In this document: positions 1-7,948 of the stretch, one piece after another
Layout: every line of letters begins with the position of its first letter
How positions within the stretch are numbered: the first letter of the stretch is position 1
Source of the DNA: Desulfobacterales bacterium
GTDB taxonomy: Bacteria; Desulfobacterota; Desulfobacteria; Desulfobacterales; JAHEIW01
DNA: 19,302 bases
Assembly (NCBI GenBank): GCA_030145015.1
Contig: JAQYWI010000103.1
Location: 1 to 19,302, forward strand
Direction: 5' to 3'
The notes under the pieces: generated by a model
Databases searched by the model: none
What the model was told of the DNA's origin: nothing
Seen by the model: the letters and a program-made list of their open reading frames with translations, nothing else
Made by a program: the position numbers and the translations under genes

Positions 1-1
1 A

Positions 2-505
2 AAGGCGAATATTTACGGCACCAAAGGCCAGCGTTCAATTGAATTGAGACGGTTTTTTCTGGGACCGGGGCAATGCGATCTCGATGAAGGCGAAATACTG
101 ACCGAGGTTGTGATCCCGCCTTTAGCAGCGCGCACCGGTAACGCGTATATCAAACATGGCAGAAGAGAAGCCATGGAGCTGCCCATGCTGGGGGTAGGGG
201 TTTTGTTGAGTCTCGAAGAAGATATGGCCACCTGCGCCAAAGCTCGGATTTGTCTGGGTGTGGCAGCCCCCACGCCCTTCAGGGCGTTGCAGGCCGAGAA
301 ACACCTGGCGGGCAAAACCGTAGATGAAAACAACCTTTCCGAAGCCGGCCGGATTGCCGGGCAGGAATCAAAAGTCAGGGATAGTATTCGAGGTGTGGCC
401 TGGTATCGGCGGGAAATGGTTGGTGTTCTGGTCAAACGCATGGGTTTAAAAGCGCTTGAGCGGGCTAAGGATAAGAATAAAGAAGTGATGAGGACTGAGG
501 ACTGA
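2..505 (+). CDS. Molybdenum hydroxylase FAD-binding subunit, C-terminal part (5' truncated by window edge)
   Basis: The frame is open from base 2 and gives 167 residues before TGA at 503-505. Related subunits (CoxM/XdhB/HcrB type) are about 290 residues, so roughly the last 57% is present. The visible part begins near the end of the FAD domain (RRFFLGPGQ, then EILTEVVIPP) and continues through the C-terminal CO-dehydrogenase-flavoprotein-type domain (YIKHGRREAMELPMLGVGV, ARICLGVAAPTPFRA). This subunit passes electrons from the Fe-S clusters to NAD+ or another acceptor. The N-terminal FAD motifs, and the place where a [4Fe-4S] insert would mark 4-hydroxybenzoyl-CoA reductase, lie outside the window. 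The TTG at 44 is not the real start, because homology continues upstream. The last residues (KDKNKEVMRTED) are low-complexity and may be a degraded end. The Fe-S and Mo subunits follow on the same strand. Confidence 0.9.
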   Translation, partial: KANIYGTKGQRSIELRRFFLGPGQCDLDEGEILTEVVIPPLAARTGNAYIKHGRREAMELPMLGVGVLLSLEEDMATCAKARICLGVAAPTPFRALQAEKHLAGKTVDENNLSEAGRIAGQESKVRDSIRGVAWYRREMVGVLVKRMGLKALERAKDKNKEVMRTED

Positions 506-528
506 GAGGGCGCATTTTCTAAAAAAAA

Positions 529-704
529 CGAAATCCGAAATCCGAAACAAATTCTAAATTCGAATGTTCAAATGTTTCAAACTTCAACGACAATAAAAAG
601 AAAATATTAATAATGCTCGGCGTTCATTGAATTTAGGAGTTTTGAATTTATGTCATTTGATAGTCGGATTTGTTTAGTATTTCGAGATTCGAAATTCGAA
701 TTTT
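529..704. repeat. AT-rich inverted-repeat element, copy 1 (TTCGAA-type), in the 506-818 spacer
   Basis: The 313-base spacer between the FAD and Fe-S genes contains no convincing ORF. Its left arm (about 529-582) is built from CGAAATCCGAAATCCGAAAC-like words. Its right arm (about 639-704) carries the complementary type of words, such as TTCGAGATTCGAAATTCGAA. Read on the minus strand, 652-685 matches 3876-3909 of the next large spacer at 29 of 34 positions, so the two spacers carry copies of one element. The rest of the spacer (705-804) is AT-rich and leads to the Shine-Dalgarno sequence of the Fe-S gene; a promoter could lie there but none is clear. Confidence 0.7.
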
Positions 705-818
705 GATTCAAGTTAGCATTAGACATAGGATTTGGTTCATAGAGGCTTGGAACAGGCAGTAAGATCTGAAATATAAATAAGTTAAAGATATATTAGATAA
801 AATCCGGAGGATTTTATA

Positions 819-1337
819 ATGGCAAGAGAAATATCGTTTGTGTTTAACGGGAATTCGATCAAAATGATGATCGAGGACCATTGGACCCTGCTGCATTTTA
901 TCCGTGAAGAACTGGGCTATACCGGGACCAAAGAAGGCTGTGGCAGCGGAGAATGCGGGGCTTGTACGGTCATCGTGGACGGCGAAGCCGTTAATTCCTG
1001 TCTTTATCTTGCAACCGAAATAGACGGCAAAGCGCTAACCACCATTGAAGGTTTGGCCGCCGCAGATGGAACCTTGCACCCCATTCAGAAATCTTTTGTT
1101 GAAAAGGGCGGTATTCAGTGCGGATTCTGTTCGCCGGGTATGATCATGTCGGCTAAGGCCCTGTTGGATAAAACACCGAATGCTCCCGAGGAAGACATCA
1201 AGGCGGCGATTGCCGGTAATCTATGCCGCTGCACCGGGTACGTTCAGATCATCGACTCGATTAAAGCTGTAAGCGGTCATGAAGAAGAACCGCATGTGAT
1301 AGCATTTAAAACCGAAGAAACCGACCGTGGCGAATAA
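819..1337 (+). CDS. Molybdenum hydroxylase small subunit with two [2Fe-2S] clusters
   Basis: This 172-residue protein carries electrons from the molybdenum centre to the FAD subunit. The plant-type ferredoxin domain holds cluster ligands Cys41, Cys46, Cys49 and Cys61 (GCGSGECGACT motif). The C-terminal helical domain holds Cys101 and Cys104 (QCGFCSPGM) and Cys136 and Cys138 (NLCRCTGY). All eight ligands are intact. Length and order are standard for CoxS/XdhC/HcrC-type subunits, apart from a slightly longer acidic C-terminus. The start is well fixed: CGGAGG at 805-810 lies eight bases before ATG. It follows the FAD gene after a repeat-filled spacer and precedes the Mo subunit, giving a medium-small-large gene order. 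The substrate cannot be read from this subunit. Confidence 0.96.
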   Translation: MAREISFVFNGNSIKMMIEDHWTLLHFIREELGYTGTKEGCGSGECGACTVIVDGEAVNSCLYLATEIDGKALTTIEGLAAADGTLHPIQKSFVEKGGIQCGFCSPGMIMSAKALLDKTPNAPEEDIKAAIAGNLCRCTGYVQIIDSIKAVSGHEEEPHVIAFKTEETDRGE

Positions 1338-1349
1338 AACCCGCTATTG

Positions 1350-1430
1350 CATCGCGGCAAGATGCCGCTCCCACATATAGACATAAGTATTGTGATTGAA
1401 TAGATCGTGGGAGTGGCTTCCAGCCACGAT
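1350..1430. repeat. Pair of REP-like hairpins in inverted orientation (BIME-like)
   Basis: Two 24-base units lie head to head between the Fe-S and Mo genes. Unit 1 is read on the minus strand from 1374 to 1351, unit 2 on the plus strand from 1407 to 1430. Both begin GTGGGAG, contain a short hairpin and end CGAT; they agree at 19 of 24 positions. The stem is CGGC/GCCG in unit 1 and TGGC/GCCA in unit 2. The C-to-T and G-to-A changes sit opposite each other, a compensatory pair that supports folding. Unit 2 also has a perfect 7-bp outer stem (ATCGTGG at 1404-1410 with CCACGAT at 1424-1430). Layout and the GTGGGAGCGG-type word resemble REP sequences known from Pseudomonas. Confidence 0.8.
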
Positions 1431-1464
1431 TAGTACCGAGTTTAATAATTTAAGGAGACAATCG

Positions 1465-3792
1465 ATGCAAAGCTTGTGTTCAGTCGGCAAAAGAGTTCCC
1501 AAGCTGGACGCGGTGGATAAGGCCACCGGACGGGTTAAATATATTCAAGATCTGAAGGTTCCGGGAATGCTTTACGGAAAGATTCTTTACAGCAAGTATG
1601 CCCACGCAAAAATTGTGAAAATTGACGCGTCCAAAGCCAAAGAGATTCCGGGGGTATTAGCCGTGTTAACCGGTGAAGACGTTCCCGAGATACGAATGGG
1701 TGTGTATAAAGACAACCGCCCGCTAAAGACCGGAAAGGTTTGTTCATACCGGGATGAAGTGGCGGCCGTGGCGGCCACCACACCGGAAATTGCCGCAGAG
1801 GCCCTGAAACGTATCGAAGTGACTTATGAAGCCCTGCCGGCCATCTTTGATCCTGAAGAGGCCATGAAAGAAGGCGCCGCTTTGATTCATGAAGTCCACA
1901 AATCCAATGTGCTGAAGATGCCCTGGAAATTGCACTATGGAGATGTGGAGGCGGCCAAAAAAGAAGCTGTGCATGCGGTGGCAGAACGCTTTAGCACTAC
2001 CTGGGTAACCCATTGCTGCATGGGAACCAGCGGTGCGATTGCCGAATTTGACCCTGCCAATAATCTGACCATTCATACCAATACCCAGATCCCATCACTG
2101 GCTCAAAAGGATTTTCTGGGGGCCCTCAAGGCGATGGGTTTAAAAGACCGCAGGGTTCGGGTCATCAAACCCTGCATCGGCGGAGGCTTTGGTAGCAAGC
2201 TGGATACCTATGCTTATGAATATATTGCCATTTTACTGGCGTTTTACACGCGCAGACCGGTGAAAGTCGAATTCGATCGCACCGAGGAGTTTATTGCAAC
2301 CTCTACCCGTCAGCCGACCATTACGCATATATCCCAGGGGTGTGATAAAAGCGGCAAGCTTCTTTTTCGGGATATATCGATGATTTTAGACAACGGCGCC
2401 TATACCTCCTGGGGCGCCACCACGCCGTCTGTGATGATGATGCCGATTACCTCGCTGTACCGGGTGCCCAATGTCCGCTATGAAGCCAAATGTGTCTATA
2501 CCAACAATACCTATTCGCAGGCGATGCGGGGCTACGGGAACCCCCAGGCAACCTTTGCGATTGAAAGCACCATGGATATGCTGGCCGAAGCTGCCGGCAT
2601 CGATCCCATCGAATTTCGGCGCCTGAATGCCAATCAGGCCGGTGATGTTTCCGTCCAGGGACTGCGGATTACGACATGTGGATTAGAGCAATGCATGGAT
2701 TCGGTAAAGGCGCAGCTTGAATGGAATCAGCCCAAAAAGGAAGGCGAAGGGGTTGGCATGGCATCGCTCATTCACGTCGGCGGCGGTGCCCGGGTCTATA
2801 AATCCGATGGTTGTGGAACCATAATTAAAATGGATGACTTTGCCAAGATCGATCTATTCACCGGTGCGACGGATATGGGACAGGGGTCCGAAACGGTTAT
2901 CGCTCAAATCGTCGCTGAAGAGCTCGGCCTGGAAGTGGAAGATATTCATGTGATTCATACCGACACCGATGTATGTCCGTGGGATGTCGGATCGCATGCC
3001 AGCCGCACCACTTTCATTGCCGGCAATGCCGCCCTGGGAGCCGCCCGCAAGCTTAAAGCCCGCATTTTTGAGCTGGGCGCTAAACAGCTGGAAGCACCTC
3101 TGGAAAAACTCGTTCTGCGTGATCGTCATCTGATTCATCGGGATGACCCTGAAAAAAAACTCGAGATCGGCAAACTGCTTCGCAAAGCGCACTTCAGTCA
3201 CGGAGGCCAGATGCTTATGGCTGAATATTTCTATGATCCGGCCAATGAGAACATGGGCAAAGATTTCCGTGGTAACACGTCGATGACGTACACCTTTGGA
3301 ACCCACGGGGCACGGGTGAAAGTAGACGCGGAAACCGGAAAGATTAAAATCCTGCAGTACGTTGCCGCACATGATGTCGGCAAGGCCATAAATCCCCTGC
3401 TGCTGGAAGGCCAGGTGTATGGCGGCGTGATGATGGGCGTCGGCTATACACTGACCGAACAGGTCATCTCCGAAAAAGGCCAGAATATGAATCCCAATTT
3501 CAGGGATTATAAGATCCTGACGGCCAAAGATGTTGTTCCGATTAAAGCGCCGGTTCTTGAAACGTATGACGAAGACGGGCCTTTCGGTGCCAAAGGCATC
3601 GGGGAACCGGGTTGTGTGCCGACTGCACCGGCCATTGCCAATGCCATCTATGATGCCATCGGGGTTCGCCTGAAAGATTTACCCATTACACCCGAAAGAG
3701 TCCTGGCCGCCATCAGGGAAAAGGAAGGTCTGGATCCGTGCGGACAGGAAGAGGGCAGCGATGATGCTGAGGAGTGCATTATCGAAGAGTAG
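1465..3792 (+). CDS. Molybdenum hydroxylase large (Mo-binding) subunit, xanthine dehydrogenase family
   Basis: The 775-residue catalytic subunit binds the molybdopterin cofactor and hydroxylates its substrate with water-derived oxygen. The aldehyde-oxidase/xanthine-dehydrogenase a/b hammerhead domain occupies about residues 15-125 and the Mo-binding domains follow. Motifs seen: GGGFGSK at 239-245, AMRGYGNPQ at 353-361, GATDMGQGSE at 467-476, and GAKGIGEPG containing the probable catalytic Glu714. It lacks the AYRCSFR-type loop of Mo-Cu CO dehydrogenase, so CO is an unlikely substrate. The start is ATG 1465 with AAGGAGA at 1452-1458. An upstream in-frame TTG at 1396 lies inside the repeat spacer and has no ribosome site. 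The neighbouring hydantoinase and CoA-ligase genes suggest a nitrogen heterocycle or aromatic substrate; 4-hydroxybenzoyl-CoA reductase-like, nicotinate or purine activity cannot be excluded. The C-terminus is acidic (EEGSDDAEECIIEE). Confidence 0.95.
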   Translation: MQSLCSVGKRVPKLDAVDKATGRVKYIQDLKVPGMLYGKILYSKYAHAKIVKIDASKAKEIPGVLAVLTGEDVPEIRMGVYKDNRPLKTGKVCSYRDEVAAVAATTPEIAAEALKRIEVTYEALPAIFDPEEAMKEGAALIHEVHKSNVLKMPWKLHYGDVEAAKKEAVHAVAERFSTTWVTHCCMGTSGAIAEFDPANNLTIHTNTQIPSLAQKDFLGALKAMGLKDRRVRVIKPCIGGGFGSKLDTYAYEYIAILLAFYTRRPVKVEFDRTEEFIATSTRQPTITHISQGCDKSGKLLFRDISMILDNGAYTSWGATTPSVMMMPITSLYRVPNVRYEAKCVYTNNTYSQAMRGYGNPQATFAIESTMDMLAEAAGIDPIEFRRLNANQAGDVSVQGLRITTCGLEQCMDSVKAQLEWNQPKKEGEGVGMASLIHVGGGARVYKSDGCGTIIKMDDFAKIDLFTGATDMGQGSETVIAQIVAEELGLEVEDIHVIHTDTDVCPWDVGSHASRTTFIAGNAALGAARKLKARIFELGAKQLEAPLEKLVLRDRHLIHRDDPEKKLEIGKLLRKAHFSHGGQMLMAEYFYDPANENMGKDFRGNTSMTYTFGTHGARVKVDAETGKIKILQYVAAHDVGKAINPLLLEGQVYGGVMMGVGYTLTEQVISEKGQNMNPNFRDYKILTAKDVVPIKAPVLETYDEDGPFGAKGIGEPGCVPTAPAIANAIYDAIGVRLKDLPITPERVLAAIREKEGLDPCGQEEGSDDAEECIIEE

Positions 3793-3857
3793 CGAATTAA
3801 GCGCTATGATAGATGTTTTTATTTAAGAAACAGTAATTGCTGCAAATCTAAGTATTG

Positions 3858-3957
3858 AAACTCGAAATCCGAATTTCGAAATGCGAAACAAATCCGAATA
3901 CCAAATTACCAAAAATCTAAACTGTTTCGAACATTCGTATTTCGTATTTTGAATTTG
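3858..3957. repeat. AT-rich inverted-repeat element, copy 2 (TTCGAA-type), in the 3793-4061 spacer
   Basis: The 269-base spacer between the Mo subunit and hyuA has no credible gene. Its left arm (about 3858-3910) contains CGAAATCCGAATTTCGAAAT, and its right arm (about 3921-3957) contains TTTCGAACATTCGTATTTCG. Positions 3876-3909 match the reverse complement of 652-685 at 29 of 34 bases. The right arm shares the word GAATGTTC, read on the minus strand, with the left arm of copy 1. The element therefore lies in the opposite orientation to copy 1. Confidence 0.7.
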
Positions 3958-3995
3958 CCCTTCGTCTCGGCTCAGGGTGGTGAGCCGGTCGAACC
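3958..3995. repeat. Short hairpin repeat with CTCAGGGTGGTGAG core
   Basis: A perfect 7-bp stem, CGGCTCA at 3968-3974 with TGAGCCG at 3981-3987, encloses the loop GGGTGG. TTCG (3961-3964) and CGAA (3990-3993) add an outer stem. The words CCCTTCG, GCTCAGGGTGGTGAGC and GTCGAACC resemble a small hairpin repeat dispersed through many bacterial genomes. It could end transcription after the Mo subunit, but no T-run follows. Confidence 0.6.
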
Positions 3996-4061
3996 ATTTC
4001 GAATTTCGGCCTATTTTATAAAATCAGGCGTGCTTCGGATTTTTTTAATCTATGTAGACTC

Positions 4062-6167
4062 ATGACTTATAGAATTGGCATCGATGTAGGTGGTACTTTC
4101 ACCGATTTTTTGCTCGCATTTGCGGACGGTTCCTCCAGAATCTATAAGGTTCTATCCACCCCGCAAGATCCTTCCATCGGTACATTGAATGGCCTCAGGG
4201 AAATGGCATCCGATCAGCAGCTGGGCCTTGAAGAATTTTTAGGGTTTGTTTCGGTAATCGTTCATGGAACGACCGTGACGACCAATGCGGTTCTGGCCTA
4301 TACGGGTGCCAAAACCGCCTTGCTGACGACGAAAGGATTAAGAGACACCCTTGAGATGCGCAGAGGTATCCGGGAACGTCAATATGACAACCTGTATCCG
4401 AATGTGGAACCCCTTGTTGAGCGATATTTACGGCTGCCGGTAGAAGAACGAATGGACTATAAAGGTGAAATTGTTGTCCCTTTGAATACGGATGATGTTG
4501 AAAATGCGCTGAATTTCATGGTCAATGAGGGCGTAGAGGCTGCGGCCGTTTGCTTTATGAATGCATTTGCGAATAATCAACACGAGGAAGCGGTGGGCCG
4601 CATCATTGAGCAGAAAATTCCGGATGCCTATCTGACGATATCGAATCGTATTTTACCATCCATTCGCTTTTATGATCGCGTGAGTACAACGGTTTTAAAT
4701 TCTTATGTCGGCCCCACGCTGAAGCGATATCTTTCCGCTTTTCTTTCCAACCTGCAGAAGGCCAAGTATGACGGTATTCTTTTGATCATGCAATCCAACG
4801 GCGGTGTCATATCACCTGAACTGGCGATTGAAAAGGCCGCAGTGACGCTGCTGTCCGGCCCCGCGGGCGGCCCGGTGGCCGGCGTGGAATACGCTGCTGT
4901 GCAGGGCTATGATGATTGTATAACCGTTGACATGGGGGGCACCAGTTTTGATGCCGCGATGGTTAAGGATAAAACCCCGATGGTCACGACCAGTGGAGAA
5001 ATCAACCGGCTCAAACTTGCCCTGCCGATGCTCAATGTGGTGACGATCGGCGCCGGTGGAGGCAGCATCGGTTGGATTGACGAAGGCGGCCTCTTAAAAA
5101 TGGGGCCCCGCAGTGCCGGCGCCAATCCCGGACCGGCATGCTATGATCTTGGGGGCGAATTGCCCACCTGCACAGATGCCGACCTTGTCCTGGGATATCT
5201 GGATAAGGACTTTTTCGCCGGAGGACGCATCCCGCTGAATCTCAACAATAGTCAGGACGCGATTCAGGCGCATATCGCCAGGCCCTTAAAGTTTGATCTT
5301 GAGGAAGCGGCGGCAGGAATGTACAGTGTCATCAACGTGAATATGGCTGCAGCCGTGCGCGAAGTTACGGTCAAACAGGGATATGATCCCCGGGATTTCC
5401 CACTGGTGGTCGCCGGGGGCGCGGGCCCCAACCATGCTTGCATGATCGCCCTGGAACTGGAGATACCGGTTATGATCATCCCCAAAGAATCCTCTATTTT
5501 CTGTGCCGCCGGCATGCTAAGATCAGATTTAAAACACGATTTCGTAAGCACCTATGTGACCCTGCTCGATGATGCGGATACCGCAATTTTTAAGAATTCC
5601 TTTAGCGATATGGAAGCGGAAGGAATCAAACTTCTTAAAGCCGAAGGAATTCCGCCGAATCGAATCGAACATATTTACGCTTTGGATCTTCGGTATCTGA
5701 AGCAGTATCATGAGGTCAATGTGGAGATCACCTCTGCTGAAATTCAGCGCTTCGACTTAAGCGCCATTACTGCACGGTTTCACAAAAAACATAACGCGCT
5801 TTTTGGGTATTCCCTTGAAAAAGAACAAACACCCGTTGAATTGATCAACCTCAGGATCGTGTGCATCGGTCAGACACTGAAGCCGGAATTTCAAGCCGAA
5901 GCCTTAAAGAGTTCGGATCCCTCAAAGGCCTTTAAAAAAACGCGCAAGGCTTGGCTGCCTCTCCAGCGGCGTTTTGAAGAAATAGATGTGTTTGACGGGG
6001 ACAGGCTCAACTTTGGCAACAAAGTCGTTGGGCCTGCGATCATCGAACAGATCAATACGACCACCTTCGTAACACCGGAGTACAACTTGCTGGTGGACAA
6101 ATACGGCTCATACACCATGTACATGAAGTCAAAAGAGGAAGAGGTTACAAAAAGAGTATTGAATTAA
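4062..6167 (+). CDS. hyuA: Hydantoinase/oxoprolinase family protein, subunit A (HyuA-like)
   Basis: This 701-residue protein belongs to the actin-fold ATP-dependent family that includes N-methylhydantoinase A, 5-oxoprolinase and the large subunits of acetone and acetophenone carboxylases. It supplies ATP phosphorylation of a cyclic amide or enol(ate). The N-terminal domain begins at once (GIDVGGTFTDF, residues 6-16) and continues with HGTTVTTNA (68-76). The central domain has a phosphate-binding VDMGGTSFD (289-297), GAGGGS (330-335) and GPRSAGANPGPACYDLGG. A C-terminal domain completes a normal length. ATG 4062 fits the family N-terminus, but no Shine-Dalgarno sequence is visible. The partner HyuB lies about 7 kb downstream rather than adjacent. 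With the Mo hydroxylase upstream, the likely role is ATP-driven opening of an oxidised lactam ring; carboxylation is a less likely alternative because no gamma-type carboxylase subunit is present. Confidence 0.93.
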   Translation: MTYRIGIDVGGTFTDFLLAFADGSSRIYKVLSTPQDPSIGTLNGLREMASDQQLGLEEFLGFVSVIVHGTTVTTNAVLAYTGAKTALLTTKGLRDTLEMRRGIRERQYDNLYPNVEPLVERYLRLPVEERMDYKGEIVVPLNTDDVENALNFMVNEGVEAAAVCFMNAFANNQHEEAVGRIIEQKIPDAYLTISNRILPSIRFYDRVSTTVLNSYVGPTLKRYLSAFLSNLQKAKYDGILLIMQSNGGVISPELAIEKAAVTLLSGPAGGPVAGVEYAAVQGYDDCITVDMGGTSFDAAMVKDKTPMVTTSGEINRLKLALPMLNVVTIGAGGGSIGWIDEGGLLKMGPRSAGANPGPACYDLGGELPTCTDADLVLGYLDKDFFAGGRIPLNLNNSQDAIQAHIARPLKFDLEEAAAGMYSVINVNMAAAVREVTVKQGYDPRDFPLVVAGGAGPNHACMIALELEIPVMIIPKESSIFCAAGMLRSDLKHDFVSTYVTLLDDADTAIFKNSFSDMEAEGIKLLKAEGIPPNRIEHIYALDLRYLKQYHEVNVEITSAEIQRFDLSAITARFHKKHNALFGYSLEKEQTPVELINLRIVCIGQTLKPEFQAEALKSSDPSKAFKKTRKAWLPLQRRFEEIDVFDGDRLNFGNKVVGPAIIEQINTTTFVTPEYNLLVDKYGSYTMYMKSKEEEVTKRVLN

Positions 6168-6202
6168 ATCTTGGCCGCTGGTAGCTTGCTGACCAATACA
6201 AA

Positions 6203-6390
6203 TGAGCTAAAATTAAAAATGATCTAAAATGCCTAAAATTGAAAAGTGGAATCAATCCATTTTAATATAATTGCTCACGCAAAGACGCTAAGCTGCAAAG
6301 AATGATTATCTAAATAATAAAAAAGCTCTTGGCGTCTTTGCGTCATTGCGTCTTTGCGAGAGGCCAAAGTCTTTAGATCATTTTAGTTCA
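6203..6390. repeat. Nested inverted-repeat element (CTAAA units outside, CGCAAAGACGC units inside), in the 6168-6410 spacer
   Basis: The outer arms are built from a 10-base unit TGNNCTAAAR: TGATCTAAAATGCCTAAAAT at 6220-6239 on the plus strand, and two units read on the minus strand from 6390 to 6371. The inner arms are 6274-6300 (CACGCAAAGACGCTAAGC) and 6328-6360, where GCGTCTTTGCG occurs twice. Together they can form a long interrupted cruciform or hairpin. No ORF in the spacer looks real. The right arm ends about 20 bases before livG. Confidence 0.75.
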
Positions 6391-6410
6391 AGGTACTGCA
6401 TTAAATCATT

Positions 6411-7196
6411 ATGTCAAACGAAAACATTATTTTTGCTCTGGAAGACGTTTCAATCAGCTTTGGTGGTCTGCAAGCCGTCAGCGACTGCTCTTTTAATATT
6501 TACGATGGTGAGATTTTCTCTCTCATCGGGCCCAATGGCGCCGGCAAAACCACCATATTTAATATTATTAATGCGCTCTACAAACCGGATAGCGGGCGCG
6601 TCCTATTGGAAGGCGAAGATCTGGTTTCTCTGAAGTCACATCAAATCGCAAAGCGCGGGATTGCGCGAACATTTCAAAATATCGAGCTTTTCGCTGAAAT
6701 GAGCGTGCTGGAAAATATTCTGGTGGGGCGCCACTTTTTTTTCAAATCAGGTGTGCTTGCCAATAGCCTGGCGCTTGGCAAATCTAAAACCGAAGAAACC
6801 CAAAATAAAGAAACAGCCTCTGAAATCATCTCTTTTTTAGGCTTGAAAGAATATGAGAGCCAGAAAGTCACCGATCTATCTTTCGGGATTCAGAAACGTG
6901 TCGAGCTGGCCCGGGCACTGGCACTGAATCCCAAAGTTCTGCTTTTAGATGAACCGGCGGGGGGACTGAATCCCCAGGAGACTGAAAATCTGATGCAAGT
7001 CATCAAATCCATTCGGGACACACGCGGGGTCACGATTTTTCTGGTGGAACACGACATGCGTCTGGTAATGGGGCTTTCAGACCGAATATGTGTGCTGCAT
7101 TTCGGGGTTAAAATCGCCGAAGGTACTCCGGAAGTCATCCAAAAGGACCCCAAAGTTATCGAAGCCTATTTAGGAAAAGCCCGAAACCATGCTTGA
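6411..7196 (+). CDS. livG: Branched-chain-amino-acid-type ABC transporter ATP-binding protein (LivG-like)
   Basis: The 261-residue cytoplasmic ATPase energises the importer formed with LivF, LivM, LivH and LivK. Walker A is GPNGAGKTT (residues 40-48), the signature is LSFGIQ (156-161, against the usual LSYGQQ), and Walker B ends LLLDEP with Asp180 and Glu181. The switch histidine is in VEHDM. The C-terminal LivG-specific end (EGTPEVIQKDPKVIEAYLG) is intact. Length is normal. ATG 6411 gives the expected N-terminus, but only a distant AAGG at 6390-6393 could serve as ribosome site. It overlaps livF by 8 bases. Although annotated for branched-chain amino acids, such systems next to aromatic catabolic genes often import aromatic acids. 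Confidence 0.96.
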   Translation: MSNENIIFALEDVSISFGGLQAVSDCSFNIYDGEIFSLIGPNGAGKTTIFNIINALYKPDSGRVLLEGEDLVSLKSHQIAKRGIARTFQNIELFAEMSVLENILVGRHFFFKSGVLANSLALGKSKTEETQNKETASEIISFLGLKEYESQKVTDLSFGIQKRVELARALALNPKVLLLDEPAGGLNPQETENLMQVIKSIRDTRGVTIFLVEHDMRLVMGLSDRICVLHFGVKIAEGTPEVIQKDPKVIEAYLGKARNHA

Positions 7197-7896
7197 GCTC
7201 AAATCCATAGAGTCATTTTACGGCAAAATACAGGCCCTCAAAGGAATTACCCTGGAGGTGCCCGAGGGTGGGATTGTTGCCATACTCGGCGCCAACGGTG
7301 CCGGCAAAAGTACGACCTTAAAAACGATTTCCGGGCTGATTCAACCGCTGCGGGGTCAGATTCTGTTCCAGGGGCAGTCCATCCATAAGCGTGAACCGCA
7401 TCAAATTGTAAGGTTGGGGATTTGTCAGGTGCCGGAAGGCCGCGATATCTTTATGGGACTCACCGTGCAGGAAAACCTGAAGATGGGGGCGTTTACCCGC
7501 AGTGATTCAAAGGGCATTCAAGACGATCTGGGGCGGATTTTTCAGTCGTTTCCGATATTAAAAGAACGGGCCAGGCAACAGGCCGGTACCTTGAGCGGCG
7601 GCGAACAACAGATGCTGGCAATTGCCCGAGGATTGATGTCCGATCCCAAATTGATGCTGCTGGACGAGCCATCTCTGGGATTGGCACCGCTGATGGTGGA
7701 AGAAATTTTTCGGATTATCGCTGAAATCAACAACGCAGGCGTCACCATTCTGCTGGTTGAGCAAAATGCCAATATGGCGCTGCAAACGGCCCAGTACGGC
7801 TATGTGATGGAAACAGGAACCGTCGCCCTGCAGGATACCGCAGAGAATCTGATCCAGAACGATTATGTCCGCAAAGTATATTTGGGAGCCGGCTAA
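7189..7896 (+). CDS. livF: Branched-chain-amino-acid-type ABC transporter ATP-binding protein (LivF-like)
   Basis: The second ATPase of the importer has 235 residues, the usual LivF length. Walker A is GANGAGKST (34-42), the signature is LSGGEQQ (135-141), Walker B is LMLLDEP with Asp159 and Glu160, and the H-loop position reads VEQN, typical of LivF. The C-terminus (MALQTAQYGYVMETGTVAL...VRKVYLGAG) is also diagnostic. The ATG lies within the last codons of livG, pointing to translational coupling. The gene ends 14 bases before a strong hairpin and faces the minus-strand livK. Confidence 0.96.
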   Translation: MLELKSIESFYGKIQALKGITLEVPEGGIVAILGANGAGKSTTLKTISGLIQPLRGQILFQGQSIHKREPHQIVRLGICQVPEGRDIFMGLTVQENLKMGAFTRSDSKGIQDDLGRIFQSFPILKERARQQAGTLSGGEQQMLAIARGLMSDPKLMLLDEPSLGLAPLMVEEIFRIIAEINNAGVTILLVEQNANMALQTAQYGYVMETGTVALQDTAENLIQNDYVRKVYLGAG

Positions 7897-7910
7897 TGCA
7901 CACAAGGTTG

Positions 7911-7939
7911 CCTCTGGGGTCCCGAATGGACCCCAGAGG
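7911..7939. terminator. Bidirectional hairpin terminator between livF and livK
   Basis: A perfect 12-bp inverted repeat, CCTCTGGGGTCC (7911-7922) and GGACCCCAGAGG (7928-7939), encloses a 5-base loop. It lies in the 52-base gap between the converging livF and livK genes, where both transcripts must end. T-runs are weak on both sides (TCTAATTTCC to the right), so termination efficiency is uncertain. Confidence 0.85.
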
Positions 7940-7948
7940 TCTAATTTC

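Noticed and set aside
1396..1464. Longer N-terminus of the Mo subunit from TTG 1396
   Set aside because: The extra residues are encoded by the REP-like repeat, and ATG 1465 has a good Shine-Dalgarno sequence.
2854..3372. 172-residue open frame on the minus strand inside the Mo subunit gene
   Set aside because: It lies wholly antisense to a well-supported conserved gene and shows no recognisable motif.
819..3792. Aerobic Mo-Cu CO dehydrogenase
   Set aside because: The subunit types are shared, but the large subunit lacks the AYRCSFR-like active-site loop; the corresponding region reads AMRGYGNPQ.
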